From positions 225,445 to 289,444 of the forward strand of contig BEWT01000015.1 of the NCBI GenBank assembly GCA_003116855.1: a stretch of DNA of 64,000 nt, given 5' to 3'. The position numbers and the translations under genes are program-made. Below are positions 47,956 through 56,275 of the stretch, one piece after another. The stretch is from Desulfurococcaceae archaeon AG1. Lineage in GTDB: Archaea; Thermoproteota; Thermoprotei_A; Sulfolobales; AG1. The notes under the pieces were generated by a model that did not search any database, was not told the DNA's origin, and worked only from the letters and a program-made list of their open reading frames with translations. The number at the start of each line of letters is the position of its first letter. The first letter of the stretch is position 1.

Positions 47956-48925
47956 TTGCAGCGGTTCCCGCCTGAGGGGGAGGACCCCGGGATCGTCTTA
48001 GAGAGACTATCCAGATTCTCAAGGGGAGAGCCCGAGCCTAGTAGTGGGAGAATGTTCACCCACTCCTACGAGACCGGGGATCCCGTGCTCAGGGAGCTGG
48101 TGAGAAAAGCCTACGGGCTCTACATGGATAAGACCATGCTCGATTTCACCGTATATCCAAGTGTCCTGAGATTAGAACGTGAGGTCGTCAGAGCAGTAGC
48201 CTATCTAATGGATGGTGATGAGGAGACCAAGGGCAGCTTCACCTATGGGGGTACTGAGAGCATATTGCTAGCAGTCAAAGCCGCTAGGGATTATTTCAGA
48301 GCCCTGGGCAGGACAGAAACCCCCGAGATCATACTCCCATACACAGCCCACCCAGCCTTTCTCAAGGCGGCATCCTATCTAAACCTAAAACCCGTGTTTA
48401 TCCCTATAGATCCCGGCACAGGTAAGATTGATATCAACGCCGTTAACGAGAGGATTAGCAGGAACACAGCCCTCATAGTGGGCTGTTTTCTTTTTGATAT
48501 GAATAGGGAGGATTGATAGGTTTTGGAATTTTCATGGGTATTGGGGCATGCCCGAAAGCGCTTTCTCGCCAACACCTAAGGTATTTATAAGCCTTGAAAG
48601 ACATTATCCCCGGTGTGGGTTCCCCCGCACAAGCCCCGGACGGCGATGGGAGCAGTGCTCCAAGCCATCCGGGGCAGAGCTAGATGGGAGCCGCGTGCCG
48701 TTCGGCTCGACGGCCGCCCATGACCTCGTAGGGCTAAAGGCCCTGCGGGTAGAGGTGGAAGTCCCCGGATGTGACCATGAATATAAATGAATGGAATGAA
48801 CATCCAGGGACAAACGGTCTGCTCCAAACTACCCTTACGGATCTGTTGACGATATCAAGGACCTGAGCGAAATAGCCCTTGAGAGCAAAACACTACTACA
48901 TGTCGACGCCATAGCCAACTGTTTC
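47956..48925 (+). pseudogene. PLP-dependent group II decarboxylase gene, interrupted by element copy 2 and truncated
   Basis: The family includes glutamate/tyrosine/aspartate decarboxylases and sphingosine-phosphate lyases. The N-terminal 176 codons read well: SSGRMFTHSYETGDPVLREL, GSFTYGGTESILLAVKAARD and TAHPAFLKAASYLNLKPVF are family landmarks. After VG (48478-48483) the structured element begins; at 48818 the same frame resumes exactly with SAPNYPYGSVDDIKDLSEIA and LLHVDAIAN. Joined, the text is ALIVG-SAPNYPYGS, as in intact relatives. After about 48925 the rest of the gene (including the PLP lysine) is missing, so it is dead even without the insertion. Confidence 0.85.
48484..48817. mobile_element. 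Structured non-autonomous element, copy 2 (inside decarboxylase pseudogene)
   Basis: 334 bases, relative of 45657-46003. Removing it restores the decarboxylase frame exactly, so ends are defined to the base: it begins TGTTTTC after GGGC and ends CAAACGG. No target-site duplication. Stems seen in copy 1 are kept with paired changes (for example CGTAGGGC...GCCCTGCG here against CACAGGGA...TCCCTGTG there). No protein frame conserved between the copies. Confidence 0.75.
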
Positions 48926-48959
48926 TGGTTTTATATGGATTTATAAGGACTGGTAGTGA

Positions 48960-49248
48960 TTTTTTCTCTGTGGAACATTATATAAGCTCTATTATTCTAT
49001 GGGATGCCAGCTCAGCAATGAGGGTGGGGATAGAGACCCGATGGGCGGGTTAAATAAAACCAGGATGTGGGGGTCTCCCCACAGCTATGAGCCGGAGCAA
49101 AGCTATGAGGGGGAGCTGTGGGTTGGGGTCACCCCGAACGGGTGGGGGCCAAGGATAAGGGCTCCGATGAAAGGAGCCCTGAGGTCGAGGAAGCCAAGGG
49201 AAGAGCGGTTGATGCAAAAACCAACCGCAATGAAGCCCGAACCCCTGC
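48960..49248 (+). other. Second type of structured DNA, possibly the 3' end of a decayed tnpB element
   Basis: After a TATA-like TTATATAAGC (48976-48985) comes a run of stable hairpins: CCCCACAGCT...AGCTGTGGG (about 49077-49129), GCGGTT...AACCGC (49204-49227) and ATGAAGCCC...GGGCTTCAT (49230-49258). The plus-strand frame at 48999-49304 has the Pro/Met-rich, low-complexity look of the C-terminal tail of archaeal IS200/605 tnpB genes (VTPNGWGPR; RAPMKGALRSRKP), but the RuvC and zinc-finger parts are absent. Identification is tentative. Confidence 0.35.
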
Positions 49249-49457
49249 ATGGGCTTCATACTACCCTTCCTAAGAGATCTAGAAGAAGCCCTAAGAGAGC
49301 ATAAACCCCCAGCTATAGAAAAGCCCTAGAAGCCCTCGGAATAAGGGAAGGCTATATATCGGAGGATAAAATACTACTAATAAACGAGCTCATAAGGATA
49401 ATGCCACCAGATATACTGGAAGAGACGCTTGTAGAGGCGATCAATATCCTAATATAG
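49249..49457 (+). pseudogene. Small frameshifted gene remnant
   Basis: ATG 49249 reads GFILPFLRDLEEALREHKPP; after a one-base shift near 49310 the sense continues as YRKALEALGIREGYISEDKI and LLINELIRIMPPDILEETLV to TAG 49457. It is probably a single helical protein of about 69 residues broken by one frameshift. Family unknown. Its start overlaps the hairpin ATGAAGCCC...GGGCTTCAT. Confidence 0.4.
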
Positions 49458-49459
49458 AT

Positions 49460-50136
49460 CTAGATGCTCTTAACCAGCCCACCATATTCTTCTCTCAACC
49501 CACCTAGCCTGTGGAAAATATTCCTCAATCTACCATAGGTCCTTGTGTATTCCTTGAAGAGCTTACTATAGATATAGATCTCGGACTGCTTCTCATCAGG
49601 CCTGAACCCCTTATCTATAGCTATCCTCGAAGCAGCGCTCCTGAAATCCTTTCAATTCTATAGTAGATCGACCCTGCGGGTTTATGCGTGACTGCCGGAT
49701 CCAATGGTATGAGACTCTATCCACTGTGAGATCATCCCCTGGATGGCTTAAAGTGTTGCTTCCATTGCCATCCAGAGTCAATATGGAAACCATATCATCA
49801 CCGAAAACAATCCCATTCAAGGCTTATAAATACCTCCTGCAAGTATTAGCAGGCGAACAGCGTATACCTATCAACAGGGATTATACCGGCCATGTGACCG
49901 CTGACAACGACACATCTAATAAGACTATAGTGGGGACCAGCAACCTCCGAAACAAGCCTAGACACGCTGGCCCACAGATCCTCAGGATCTATCTCAGCCC
50001 ACCCAGGCTTTGGGGCCTTGAAAGAAGCCCTCTCAGAAACACTAAACCTAACACTAAGATTAGCGGTATCGACCAAACCCACCTTTATAGATGAGGTACC
50101 TATATCAACAGCTAAAACATAACCCTCCCCACCCAC
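49460..50136 (-). pseudogene. FGGY-family sugar kinase gene with its middle replaced
   Basis: FGGY kinases (xylulokinase, glycerol kinase) phosphorylate polyols and sugars. From GTG 50136 the N-terminus is clear: YVLAVDIGTSSIKVGLVD, KPGWAEIDPEDLWASVSRLV and VVVSGHMAGIIPVD. Sense is lost at about 49860. At 49647-49460 a C-terminal part reappears on the same strand: AASRIAIDKGFRPDEKQSEI and KEYTRTYGRLRNIFHRLGG, ending at TAG. About 300 central codons are gone, replaced by roughly 200 bases that begin with a complete CRISPR repeat exactly at the C-terminal junction. The gene is non-functional. Confidence 0.75.
49649..49672 (-). repeat. Orphan full-length CRISPR repeat (array B type) inside the FGGY pseudogene
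   Basis: An exact match to the array B repeat on the minus strand, with GTCGATC at its 5' end and ATTGAAAG at its 3' end. In crRNA sense the DNA that follows the handle is the kinase C-terminal coding sequence. No leader and no second repeat nearby. Confidence 0.95.
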
Positions 50137-50539
50137 CGGAACACCATAACCATAATGGTATGGTGAGAAAAATACCCCCAGGTTTTCTGACACGTTACCC
50201 AAGATCCCTATATCTATATCAGGGCCGCCAAACCCGTTAGCGGTAAATATAGGGTCTCTGAGAGCGAGGCCAGAGGATCCTGAGAACAAGGCGGGGGAGG
50301 TAAGATCCGTCGTATACGCTAGGGTCTCATCCCATGATCAGCGGAGAGGATCTCGAGAAACAGGTTAAATATCTATATCTATAGGAGTACTACGCTTCTA
50401 AAGGTTATAGAGTAACCGACATAGCTTCGGGGCTGAATACAAATAGGGGAGGGTTAAATAAAATTAAAATAATTATAAATATTAAGGGCATTATGATGTT
50501 ATAAGCTTGTGCTAACATAAAAATGGGAGGGGCTTGTCA
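50137..50539. other. Intergenic region between FGGY pseudogene and saccharopine-dehydrogenase-like gene
   Basis: No gene called; the minus frame here is only an upstream extension of the kinase remnant. The right part is A/T-rich, with TATA-like AATTATAAATATT (about 50470-50482) and a GGGAGGGG ribosome-binding site (50525-50532) before TTG 50540. Confidence 0.5.
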
Positions 50540-51631
50540 TTGAAAATAATGGTCTTAGGAGGAGCCGGTGATATAGGCTCCGGGGTTGTAGAGGCTCTGT
50601 GCTCCATGAATATAGACACCATAGTGGTTGGGGATCTTAGATACGATGCCGCTAAAACTGTCTCCGAGAGTATGAAGAGCTCTGGGTGTAATTGTGAAGC
50701 AGCTAAGGTCAATGCTATTGATATAGAGTCTCTCAGAGAATCATCTAGAGGGGTAGACGTTGTTGTTAACACCATAGGCCCCTTCTACAAGCTAGGATTC
50801 CCCGTGGCCAGGAACCTCGTGCGCCTAGGCCTGAACTTCGTAGACGTTTGTGACGATTATGACGCTGCAGAAAAGATCCTAGGTCTAGGTAGCGAGGCCG
50901 AGGGCTCCAGAGTCACGGGGATAAATGGTCTGGGATGGACGCCAGGGCTCTCTAACCTGCTCGCCCTACACGGCTCCAAATCGTTTGGAGAGGTTAGCGC
51001 TATAGATATATACTGGGTGGGCTCTGCGGCTGATTCCAAAGGCCTTGCAGTTGTTATGCATCTCTTCCACGCCCTCATAGGGAGAGCGCCAATGTATCTC
51101 GGGGGCTCGTTATCCCTGGTAGAGGCTGGTAGTGGTGGCATCGAGGTTCAGTTCCCACAGCCCGTGGGGAGGCTAACACTATTCTACACGGGACATCCAG
51201 AGCCCTTGACACTGCCAAGGTATATCAAGGTTAGGGATAGGGTTACTGTTAGGGGCGGGCTGATCCCTCCATGGCAAAACTCATTCGCAAAATTCCTGCT
51301 AAAAGCCCTGAATATTAATAACGATGACAAGGCAGAGAAACTAGCCAGGGCGATCCATAGGATCGAGGGTATATTCAGAGCAGGGGGTCTGAGTATAAGC
51401 GCGCTGAGAGTCGATATCTATGGAGATAGTGGTAAGCTATCCTATATAGCTATTGATAGGATGAGAAGGCTCACAGGAATCCCAGCAGCCCTAGGGGCTG
51501 TAAAAATAGCTAGGGGTAGGATAGCAGGGCCAGGCATATATCCCCCAGAAGCCTTGATAAGAGATACAGGGGAATTTCTAGAAGAACTAGGGAGGATGGG
51601 GATCAGAGTGACCGAGGTGCGAGAGCCTTAA
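50540..51631 (+). CDS. Saccharopine dehydrogenase-like NAD(P)-binding protein
   Basis: The protein has a Rossmann start KIMVLGGAGDIGSGVVEAL (GxGxxG), DVVVNTIGPFYKLGFPVARN and LNFVDVCDDYDAAEKILGL, as in saccharopine dehydrogenase/carboxynorspermidine-type reductases, then GINGLGWTPGLSNLLALHGS. It has 363 residues from TTG 50540, which sits eight bases after a GGGAGGGG ribosome-binding site; TTG 50534 is also in frame. The substrate cannot be told; lysine-pathway enzymes and unknown oxidoreductases share this fold. The next gene, an M28 peptidase, has no start codon of its own and overlaps or abuts this stop. Confidence 0.8.
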   Translation: MKIMVLGGAGDIGSGVVEALCSMNIDTIVVGDLRYDAAKTVSESMKSSGCNCEAAKVNAIDIESLRESSRGVDVVVNTIGPFYKLGFPVARNLVRLGLNFVDVCDDYDAAEKILGLGSEAEGSRVTGINGLGWTPGLSNLLALHGSKSFGEVSAIDIYWVGSAADSKGLAVVMHLFHALIGRAPMYLGGSLSLVEAGSGGIEVQFPQPVGRLTLFYTGHPEPLTLPRYIKVRDRVTVRGGLIPPWQNSFAKFLLKALNINNDDKAEKLARAIHRIEGIFRAGGLSISALRVDIYGDSGKLSYIAIDRMRRLTGIPAALGAVKIARGRIAGPGIYPPEALIRDTGEFLEELGRMGIRVTEVREP

Positions 51632-52791
51632 AGCTACACGATCATGTCAAAATACTCTCACAAAAACACAGAGGAGCCGGAACCAGGGAGGAGAGAGAGG
51701 CTAGAGATTATATTGTAAGGGAGCTTGAGAGCTATGGCTATAAACCCTCGATCAGTGTTTTCCCCACACCCCCGACATTCTCCCACACATATATAACCAT
51801 ATATTTAGCACTAGCACTCTCACCACTAATAGCCCTCGCAGGGTTTAGAGGCATAGGGGTTGTTCTAGCATTAGCCGGACTAGCCCTCCTTATCCTGGAG
51901 GAGGAGCTCTATATTCCTCTCTTAACAAGGCTCTACGGACACCTATGGGGGAGGGAGACAGCCAACATAGTGGTTGAGATAGGCACTGGATCCGAGACCA
52001 TAGTGCTGACAGCCCATTATGATAGCACCAAAGCAGCATACTCATTTAACCCCACAAGGGTTCACAGGCTAGGGCTTACTATAAAGCTTAACTTCGCCTC
52101 ATCCATAATAGTGGTTTTCCTAACAATAGCGGGATCCCTTTTAAACAGCCCCTCAATCCTCATAGCCTCGTTCATAGCCTCAGCCCCTCTGCTAATATCA
52201 ACCATAATTCTGATCCATAGGGAGTTGTTCCACAACTATGTCCCCGGGGCTAACGATAACGCCTCAGGAGTCGCAGTCCTACTCGGAGTCGCGGAATCCC
52301 TAGCAAAAGGCTTTGAGGATGATAAGAACAAGGCAAGGATAATAATCGCCTTCACCGGAGCTGAAGAGGTAGGCCTTCTAGGCTCCCACCACCTCTATAG
52401 AGAGAAACAAGAGGTCTTGAGAAACTCCATAGTTATTAATATAGATAACCCAGGCATCGGAGACCTCGCTTTTACAGAGTGCGAAGGAACTATCTTAACA
52501 TGGTGCTCCCACGAGGAGTTCAGAAAAATCGTCAGAGAATTCTCCACATTAAAAGGGATCCGAACAGTAACCTATAAACTGCTACCCACAGACGCAACAC
52601 CCCTAATGAGAATGGGTTTGAGGGCAACAAGCCTAATGGCCTTTATCAACGGCATGATAGGCAATTATCACTGGTATAGCGATACAACGGATAAAGTGAA
52701 CCCGGAGAATCTTGAGAAGGCTAAAACCCTGGTGCTAGATCTTTTAACGATCCTAACCAAAGATAGGCGCTCTCTTTATACTGAACAATGA
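51628..52791 (+). CDS. M28-family zinc aminopeptidase-like membrane protein without a clear start codon
   Basis: M28 peptidases are di-zinc exopeptidases. The metal ligands are visible: VLTAHYDST (His), GANDNASGVAVLLG (Asp), FTGAEEVGLLGSHH (Glu-Glu), VINIDNPGIGDL (Asp) and YHWYSDTTD (His). Two hydrophobic segments lie before the catalytic part (ALALSPLIALAGF, VVLALAGLALLIL) and one or two after the first His. The homologous N-terminus (KLHDHVKILSQKHRGAGTRE, GT motif) begins at about 51628, overlapping the upstream stop, but no ATG, GTG or TTG exists in this frame from 51520 until GTG 51970. Translation must start elsewhere, re-initiate, or the gene may be defective. Confidence 0.75.
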   Translation, partial: LKLHDHVKILSQKHRGAGTREEREARDYIVRELESYGYKPSISVFPTPPTFSHTYITIYLALALSPLIALAGFRGIGVVLALAGLALLILEEELYIPLLTRLYGHLWGRETANIVVEIGTGSETIVLTAHYDSTKAAYSFNPTRVHRLGLTIKLNFASSIIVVFLTIAGSLLNSPSILIASFIASAPLLISTIILIHRELFHNYVPGANDNASGVAVLLGVAESLAKGFEDDKNKARIIIAFTGAEEVGLLGSHHLYREKQEVLRNSIVINIDNPGIGDLAFTECEGTILTWCSHEEFRKIVREFSTLKGIRTVTYKLLPTDATPLMRMGLRATSLMAFINGMIGNYHWYSDTTDKVNPENLEKAKTLVLDLLTILTKDRRSLYTEQ

Positions 52792-53009
52792 CACAACCCG
52801 GGTGTGTTACTATTTTTTGGTAACTCAGACCCCTTGCAGAGGTATAGGAGGCCTGTTATAACCAGCTTATCCTAAGCATGCATATAAATCCTCTACATAG
52901 AGGCGCATTGACAGCATAGCTATGCAGCCCAGTGCACGGTACATGCTGCTTACTGAGACATGCTATCTAAAAGGCTATATGGAGATATGATCCTCTGAGG
53001 GTCGAGATA
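52792..53009. other. Intergenic region, no gene seen
   Basis: Between the M28 gene and the decayed glycosylase. A short hydrophobic frame with no start occurs; nothing is supported. Confidence 0.4.
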
Positions 53010-53150
53010 GGAGGCTTCACAGCTAAAAACCTGGGCATAGAGGATCTCCCTAAAGCAATGCTGGACAATCGGTACACGGATGAAAACAGATCACAACTAT
53101 CAAGACGAGGATCGTTGAGAAGATAAGGATCGGATCATCGTTCTATAGCA
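53010..53150 (+). pseudogene. Decayed second copy of the T4 endonuclease V-like glycosylase
   Basis: GGFTAKNLGIEDLPKAML (53010-53066) parallels RGFKANKTLSTEGFPPSML of the intact gene at 46103-46546, and in another frame TRIVEKIRIGSSFYS parallels ARIIEKIRAKPWFYT. The first half of the gene is missing and at least one frameshift separates the two pieces. Confidence 0.55.
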
Positions 53151-53219
53151 TATCATAACCAATAGCCCGCGGGTTAAATATAGAGCCCGAGGAAACCCAG
53201 CTAATGCTCAACACACGAT

Positions 53220-55457
53220 CTAACATGCTGTTTTATTCCATGAAGCGTCATAGCATATTATGCCCGGTATCTCTAGCGTTGTTTTTAACCTTATATCCCT
53301 CGAGGATGCTCCAACCCTGATCTCATAGACCCCTCCCTCCACAACCCATTTACCCCCGCTAAACATTGCCAGCATCTCTAGAGGTATTTTCACCTCGATA
53401 TCCTCCCCCTCTCCTGATTCTAGTAATTTTGTTTTATAAAACCCCTTGAGCTCTTGGAGTGGTCTATAGACCCCGCTTCCCGGGGCTTTCACATAGATCT
53501 GCACAACCTCTTTACCCGGGTATGGGCCTTTATTAACCACTCTGAGTCTCGCGATCACCGATTCCCCGTCTAGCTTTACCTCTAGATCTCGGTACTCGAA
53601 TGCTGTGTAGCTCAAACCATAGCCGAACTCGTAGGCTGGTTCGAGTGCGAAGGTATCGTAGTATCTATATCCTAGATAGATATCCTCACTATAAACAACC
53701 CCCACAGGGTTCTCGCGGGGCGTGCCTGGATATGTTCTCATAGCAGGTGTTTCGTAAAGATCCTTGGGCCATGTTAGGGGCAGCTTACCGCTCGGCGATA
53801 CCTTTCCGAGGAGAATATCGGCCAAAGCCCTCCCAGCCTCCTGCCCGGGAAGCCAGAGAACGAGGATGGCGTCTACAAGATCCCTCCAGCTAGTTATATC
53901 GATAGGGCTTGGGATATTAAGCACAACGATAACCCTCTTACCATGCTTGTGGAAAGCCCCGGAAACCCTGGAGATCAGGCTGAGCTCATCGTCCCTTAAA
54001 TAGTAATCACCCTTAACCGGGAATCTGTCGAAACCCTCCGTAGAGATCCTCGAGATCGTTATCACAGCAGCGTTGCATCTCTCAGCCACCTTCTCAAGGA
54101 GATCATCTGTAAAGGGATCCTCCTGCAGGTGCATAACACGCATATACTCAACAATAGCATCGAAATATTGCGTCAGCAACGCCCCTAAAAGCCTAGCATC
54201 AGTCTCGGCAAGAGCCTTCTCCCTAAGCCTTCTATAGACAGAAACAGACTCGCCAAGCTCGTAGAACCTGTGGGTCAGACTCCTATAGATCCTCTCAACC
54301 TCCTCATCAACCAAAACACCTCTCTCTTTCAAACCATCCGCTATAGATACAACATAGCGTGGATACGAATCCCCACTCCCAAGACCCCCCTTAACAGTCC
54401 AGTAAGACCCCCTGCCGAAAAGAGCTAAACAGGGCTTCCCAGATAGTGGTAAAGCACCATCGTTCTTCAGCAAAACAACACCCTCTACAGCAGCCTCATA
54501 GGCTATCCTAGCATGCCCCTCAAAATCAAGATCTCTATAACCACCCAGCCCTCTATACCTAGGGCTCTTCAGCACGAGCTCGAGAACCTTTCTAGCCCTT
54601 AAGTTAATGATCTCATCGCTTATAACACCCTTTCTATATGCTTCGACAAGCCTTGCAACAGTCTCATCGCTGCCAGGCATTATGAGATCTATGCCTGAGA
54701 GTATCTGCTCAACAGAGTTATCGCCCGCAAACCAATCTGTCATAACAAGACCATCATAGCCCCACTCCTCCCTCAAAACCTTGGTTAAAAGCCACGGGTT
54801 CTGTGTGCAGTACTTACCATTAAGCTTGTTATAGGCAGCCATAACAGCCCACGGCCTAGCCCTCCTAACAGCTATCTCGAAGGGCTTTAAATAGATCTCC
54901 CTCAAAGCCCTCTCAGAAACAACAACATTTATCAACAACCTATTAGCCTCCTGCTCGTGGGCGACAAAATGCTTCAAAGTAGCCCCCACACCGGTTGACT
55001 GAACACCCTCGACATACGCAGAGGCCATCTCGCCGGAGAGCAAGGGATCCTCTGAGAAGTATTCAAAAACCCTCCCACCTATAGGCAGCCTATGCATATT
55101 CAGCCCAGGAGCCAGCATAACATCGATGCCAAAGAACCTAGCCTCCTCACCAATAGCCCTCCCAACACTCCTAACAAGATCGAGATTCCAGCTAGAAGCC
55201 AGCAAGATCTCGTTGGGGAAAGAAATCACATAGTATTTCCTAGCATCACCAAGCCTCAGAGGATGTATCCTAACACCAGCAGGACCATCACAAAGAACAA
55301 TCCCAGGGATCCCAAGCCTAGCAATAGACCTTGTATCGCCAGCAGCACCAAGCACAATCCTAGAAAGACCAGCACCAACAAGCAGTGATATCTTCTCCTC
55401 AACACCAAGCCCAGCTAGGATATCATCCGCGTCAACCAAACAGATCCCCACATACAA
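53220..55457 (-). CDS. Glycoside hydrolase family 3 beta-glucosidase-type enzyme
   Basis: GH3 enzymes release glucose or related sugars from beta-linked oligosaccharides. The (beta/alpha)8 domain is complete: CDGPAGVRI, GEEARFFGIDVMLAPGLNMH, RVFEYFSEDPLLSGEMASAY, TLKHFVAHEQEANR (the KH motif) and GLVMTDWFAGDNSV with the nucleophile Asp near residue 240. The second domain begins near GVVLLKNDGALPLSGKP, and a fibronectin III-like tail follows (KEVVQIYVKAPGSGVYRPLQ). It has 745 residues, and no signal peptide is evident, so it probably acts on imported oligosaccharides. Monocistronic, leftward. Confidence 0.93.
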   Translation of the reverse strand: MYVGICLVDADDILAGLGVEEKISLLVGAGLSRIVLGAAGDTRSIARLGIPGIVLCDGPAGVRIHPLRLGDARKYYVISFPNEILLASSWNLDLVRSVGRAIGEEARFFGIDVMLAPGLNMHRLPIGGRVFEYFSEDPLLSGEMASAYVEGVQSTGVGATLKHFVAHEQEANRLLINVVVSERALREIYLKPFEIAVRRARPWAVMAAYNKLNGKYCTQNPWLLTKVLREEWGYDGLVMTDWFAGDNSVEQILSGIDLIMPGSDETVARLVEAYRKGVISDEIINLRARKVLELVLKSPRYRGLGGYRDLDFEGHARIAYEAAVEGVVLLKNDGALPLSGKPCLALFGRGSYWTVKGGLGSGDSYPRYVVSIADGLKERGVLVDEEVERIYRSLTHRFYELGESVSVYRRLREKALAETDARLLGALLTQYFDAIVEYMRVMHLQEDPFTDDLLEKVAERCNAAVITISRISTEGFDRFPVKGDYYLRDDELSLISRVSGAFHKHGKRVIVVLNIPSPIDITSWRDLVDAILVLWLPGQEAGRALADILLGKVSPSGKLPLTWPKDLYETPAMRTYPGTPRENPVGVVYSEDIYLGYRYYDTFALEPAYEFGYGLSYTAFEYRDLEVKLDGESVIARLRVVNKGPYPGKEVVQIYVKAPGSGVYRPLQELKGFYKTKLLESGEGEDIEVKIPLEMLAMFSGGKWVVEGGVYEIRVGASSRDIRLKTTLEIPGIICYDASWNKTAC

Positions 55458-55516
55458 GGCTAGCTAGATCTGGATAAAAATCCATGGAGAATCGAGCCAC
55501 CCGCAACTGCTCCAGG

Positions 55517-56275
55517 CTATGGCTTGAGAACCCATTCCTTCAGCACTCTATCGGCGTGGAGCTCCATATCGAACTCCATGTAGATGCCTGTGAGGATCTC
55601 CTCGACCTTGAGTGTATGCAGGGGATCCGAGATCGTGCCTCGAAGCTTAACCTCGGCAGAACCAACAAGTATTCTAGGATTCCCACCAATAATAGTCTTA
55701 GCACGCCATAGAACCAGCTGCGCTATCCCGGGGCTTTCTCTCAAGGGCGGGAGGGTTCTGATAGAGATTAGAGGCACCTCTTCAGGGAGAAGGGCTCTCA
55801 CACCATCGATATCCCCTTTTCCAGTCGGTGTTAGAGATACCTCGAGGAGCCTGGATCCTCTCCAGAGGATCCCCTTTATAGAATCACCAACCCATCCCAA
55901 CTTTATCCTCGCAAGCTTCTTAGGAGCTCCCAGAAGCTCCCTCCCCGACGCCAGGGCTTGGTCGTTGGTTACATATATATAGGGGATATAATATGCTAGG
56001 GGAAGCCCTTCCATAGAGACCTGGACAGCGATCAATGCCTCTCTATAAACCCCCACATTGGATAAAGGATAATCACCGATCCAGAATGCTGCGAGGGGTT
56101 TTTCAGAGACACTGACACCCTCGGGTAGGATGGGATCGATGCTGCTCCCATCAACCGTGGCGACAGCTATCAAGACCCTGCATCCATAGTAGACAATAGG
56201 AGTCCCGGTAGGGTATAGAGGAGCGTTTAGAGGAATGCTATAGCCTTTAACACCGCCTTTAAGAACCAAGGTCAC
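55517..56275 (-). CDS. Acetoacetate decarboxylase-family protein
   Basis: Acetoacetate decarboxylase uses a Schiff-base Lys to release acetone and CO2; family members also include other beta-keto acid enzymes. The motif ELLGAPKKLARIKL around residue 118 holds the adjacent lysines, and AYYIPYIYVTNDQALASGRE just before it is typical. ATG 56275 overlaps the stop of the acyl-CoA dehydrogenase gene (ATGA), so it is the last gene of a four-gene operon (SCP2-like, ADH, ACAD, this). With those neighbours it may handle a short keto-acid intermediate. Substrate unproven. Confidence 0.82.
   Translation of the reverse strand: MTLVLKGGVKGYSIPLNAPLYPTGTPIVYYGCRVLIAVATVDGSSIDPILPEGVSVSEKPLAAFWIGDYPLSNVGVYREALIAVQVSMEGLPLAYYIPYIYVTNDQALASGRELLGAPKKLARIKLGWVGDSIKGILWRGSRLLEVSLTPTGKGDIDGVRALLPEEVPLISIRTLPPLRESPGIAQLVLWRAKTIIGGNPRILVGSAEVKLRGTISDPLHTLKVEEILTGIYMEFDMELHADRVLKEWVLKP

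Noticed and set aside
50137-50289. 51-codon upstream extension of the FGGY N-terminal fragment
   Set aside because: The family starts at the strand following GTG 50136; the extension has no similarity to kinases.
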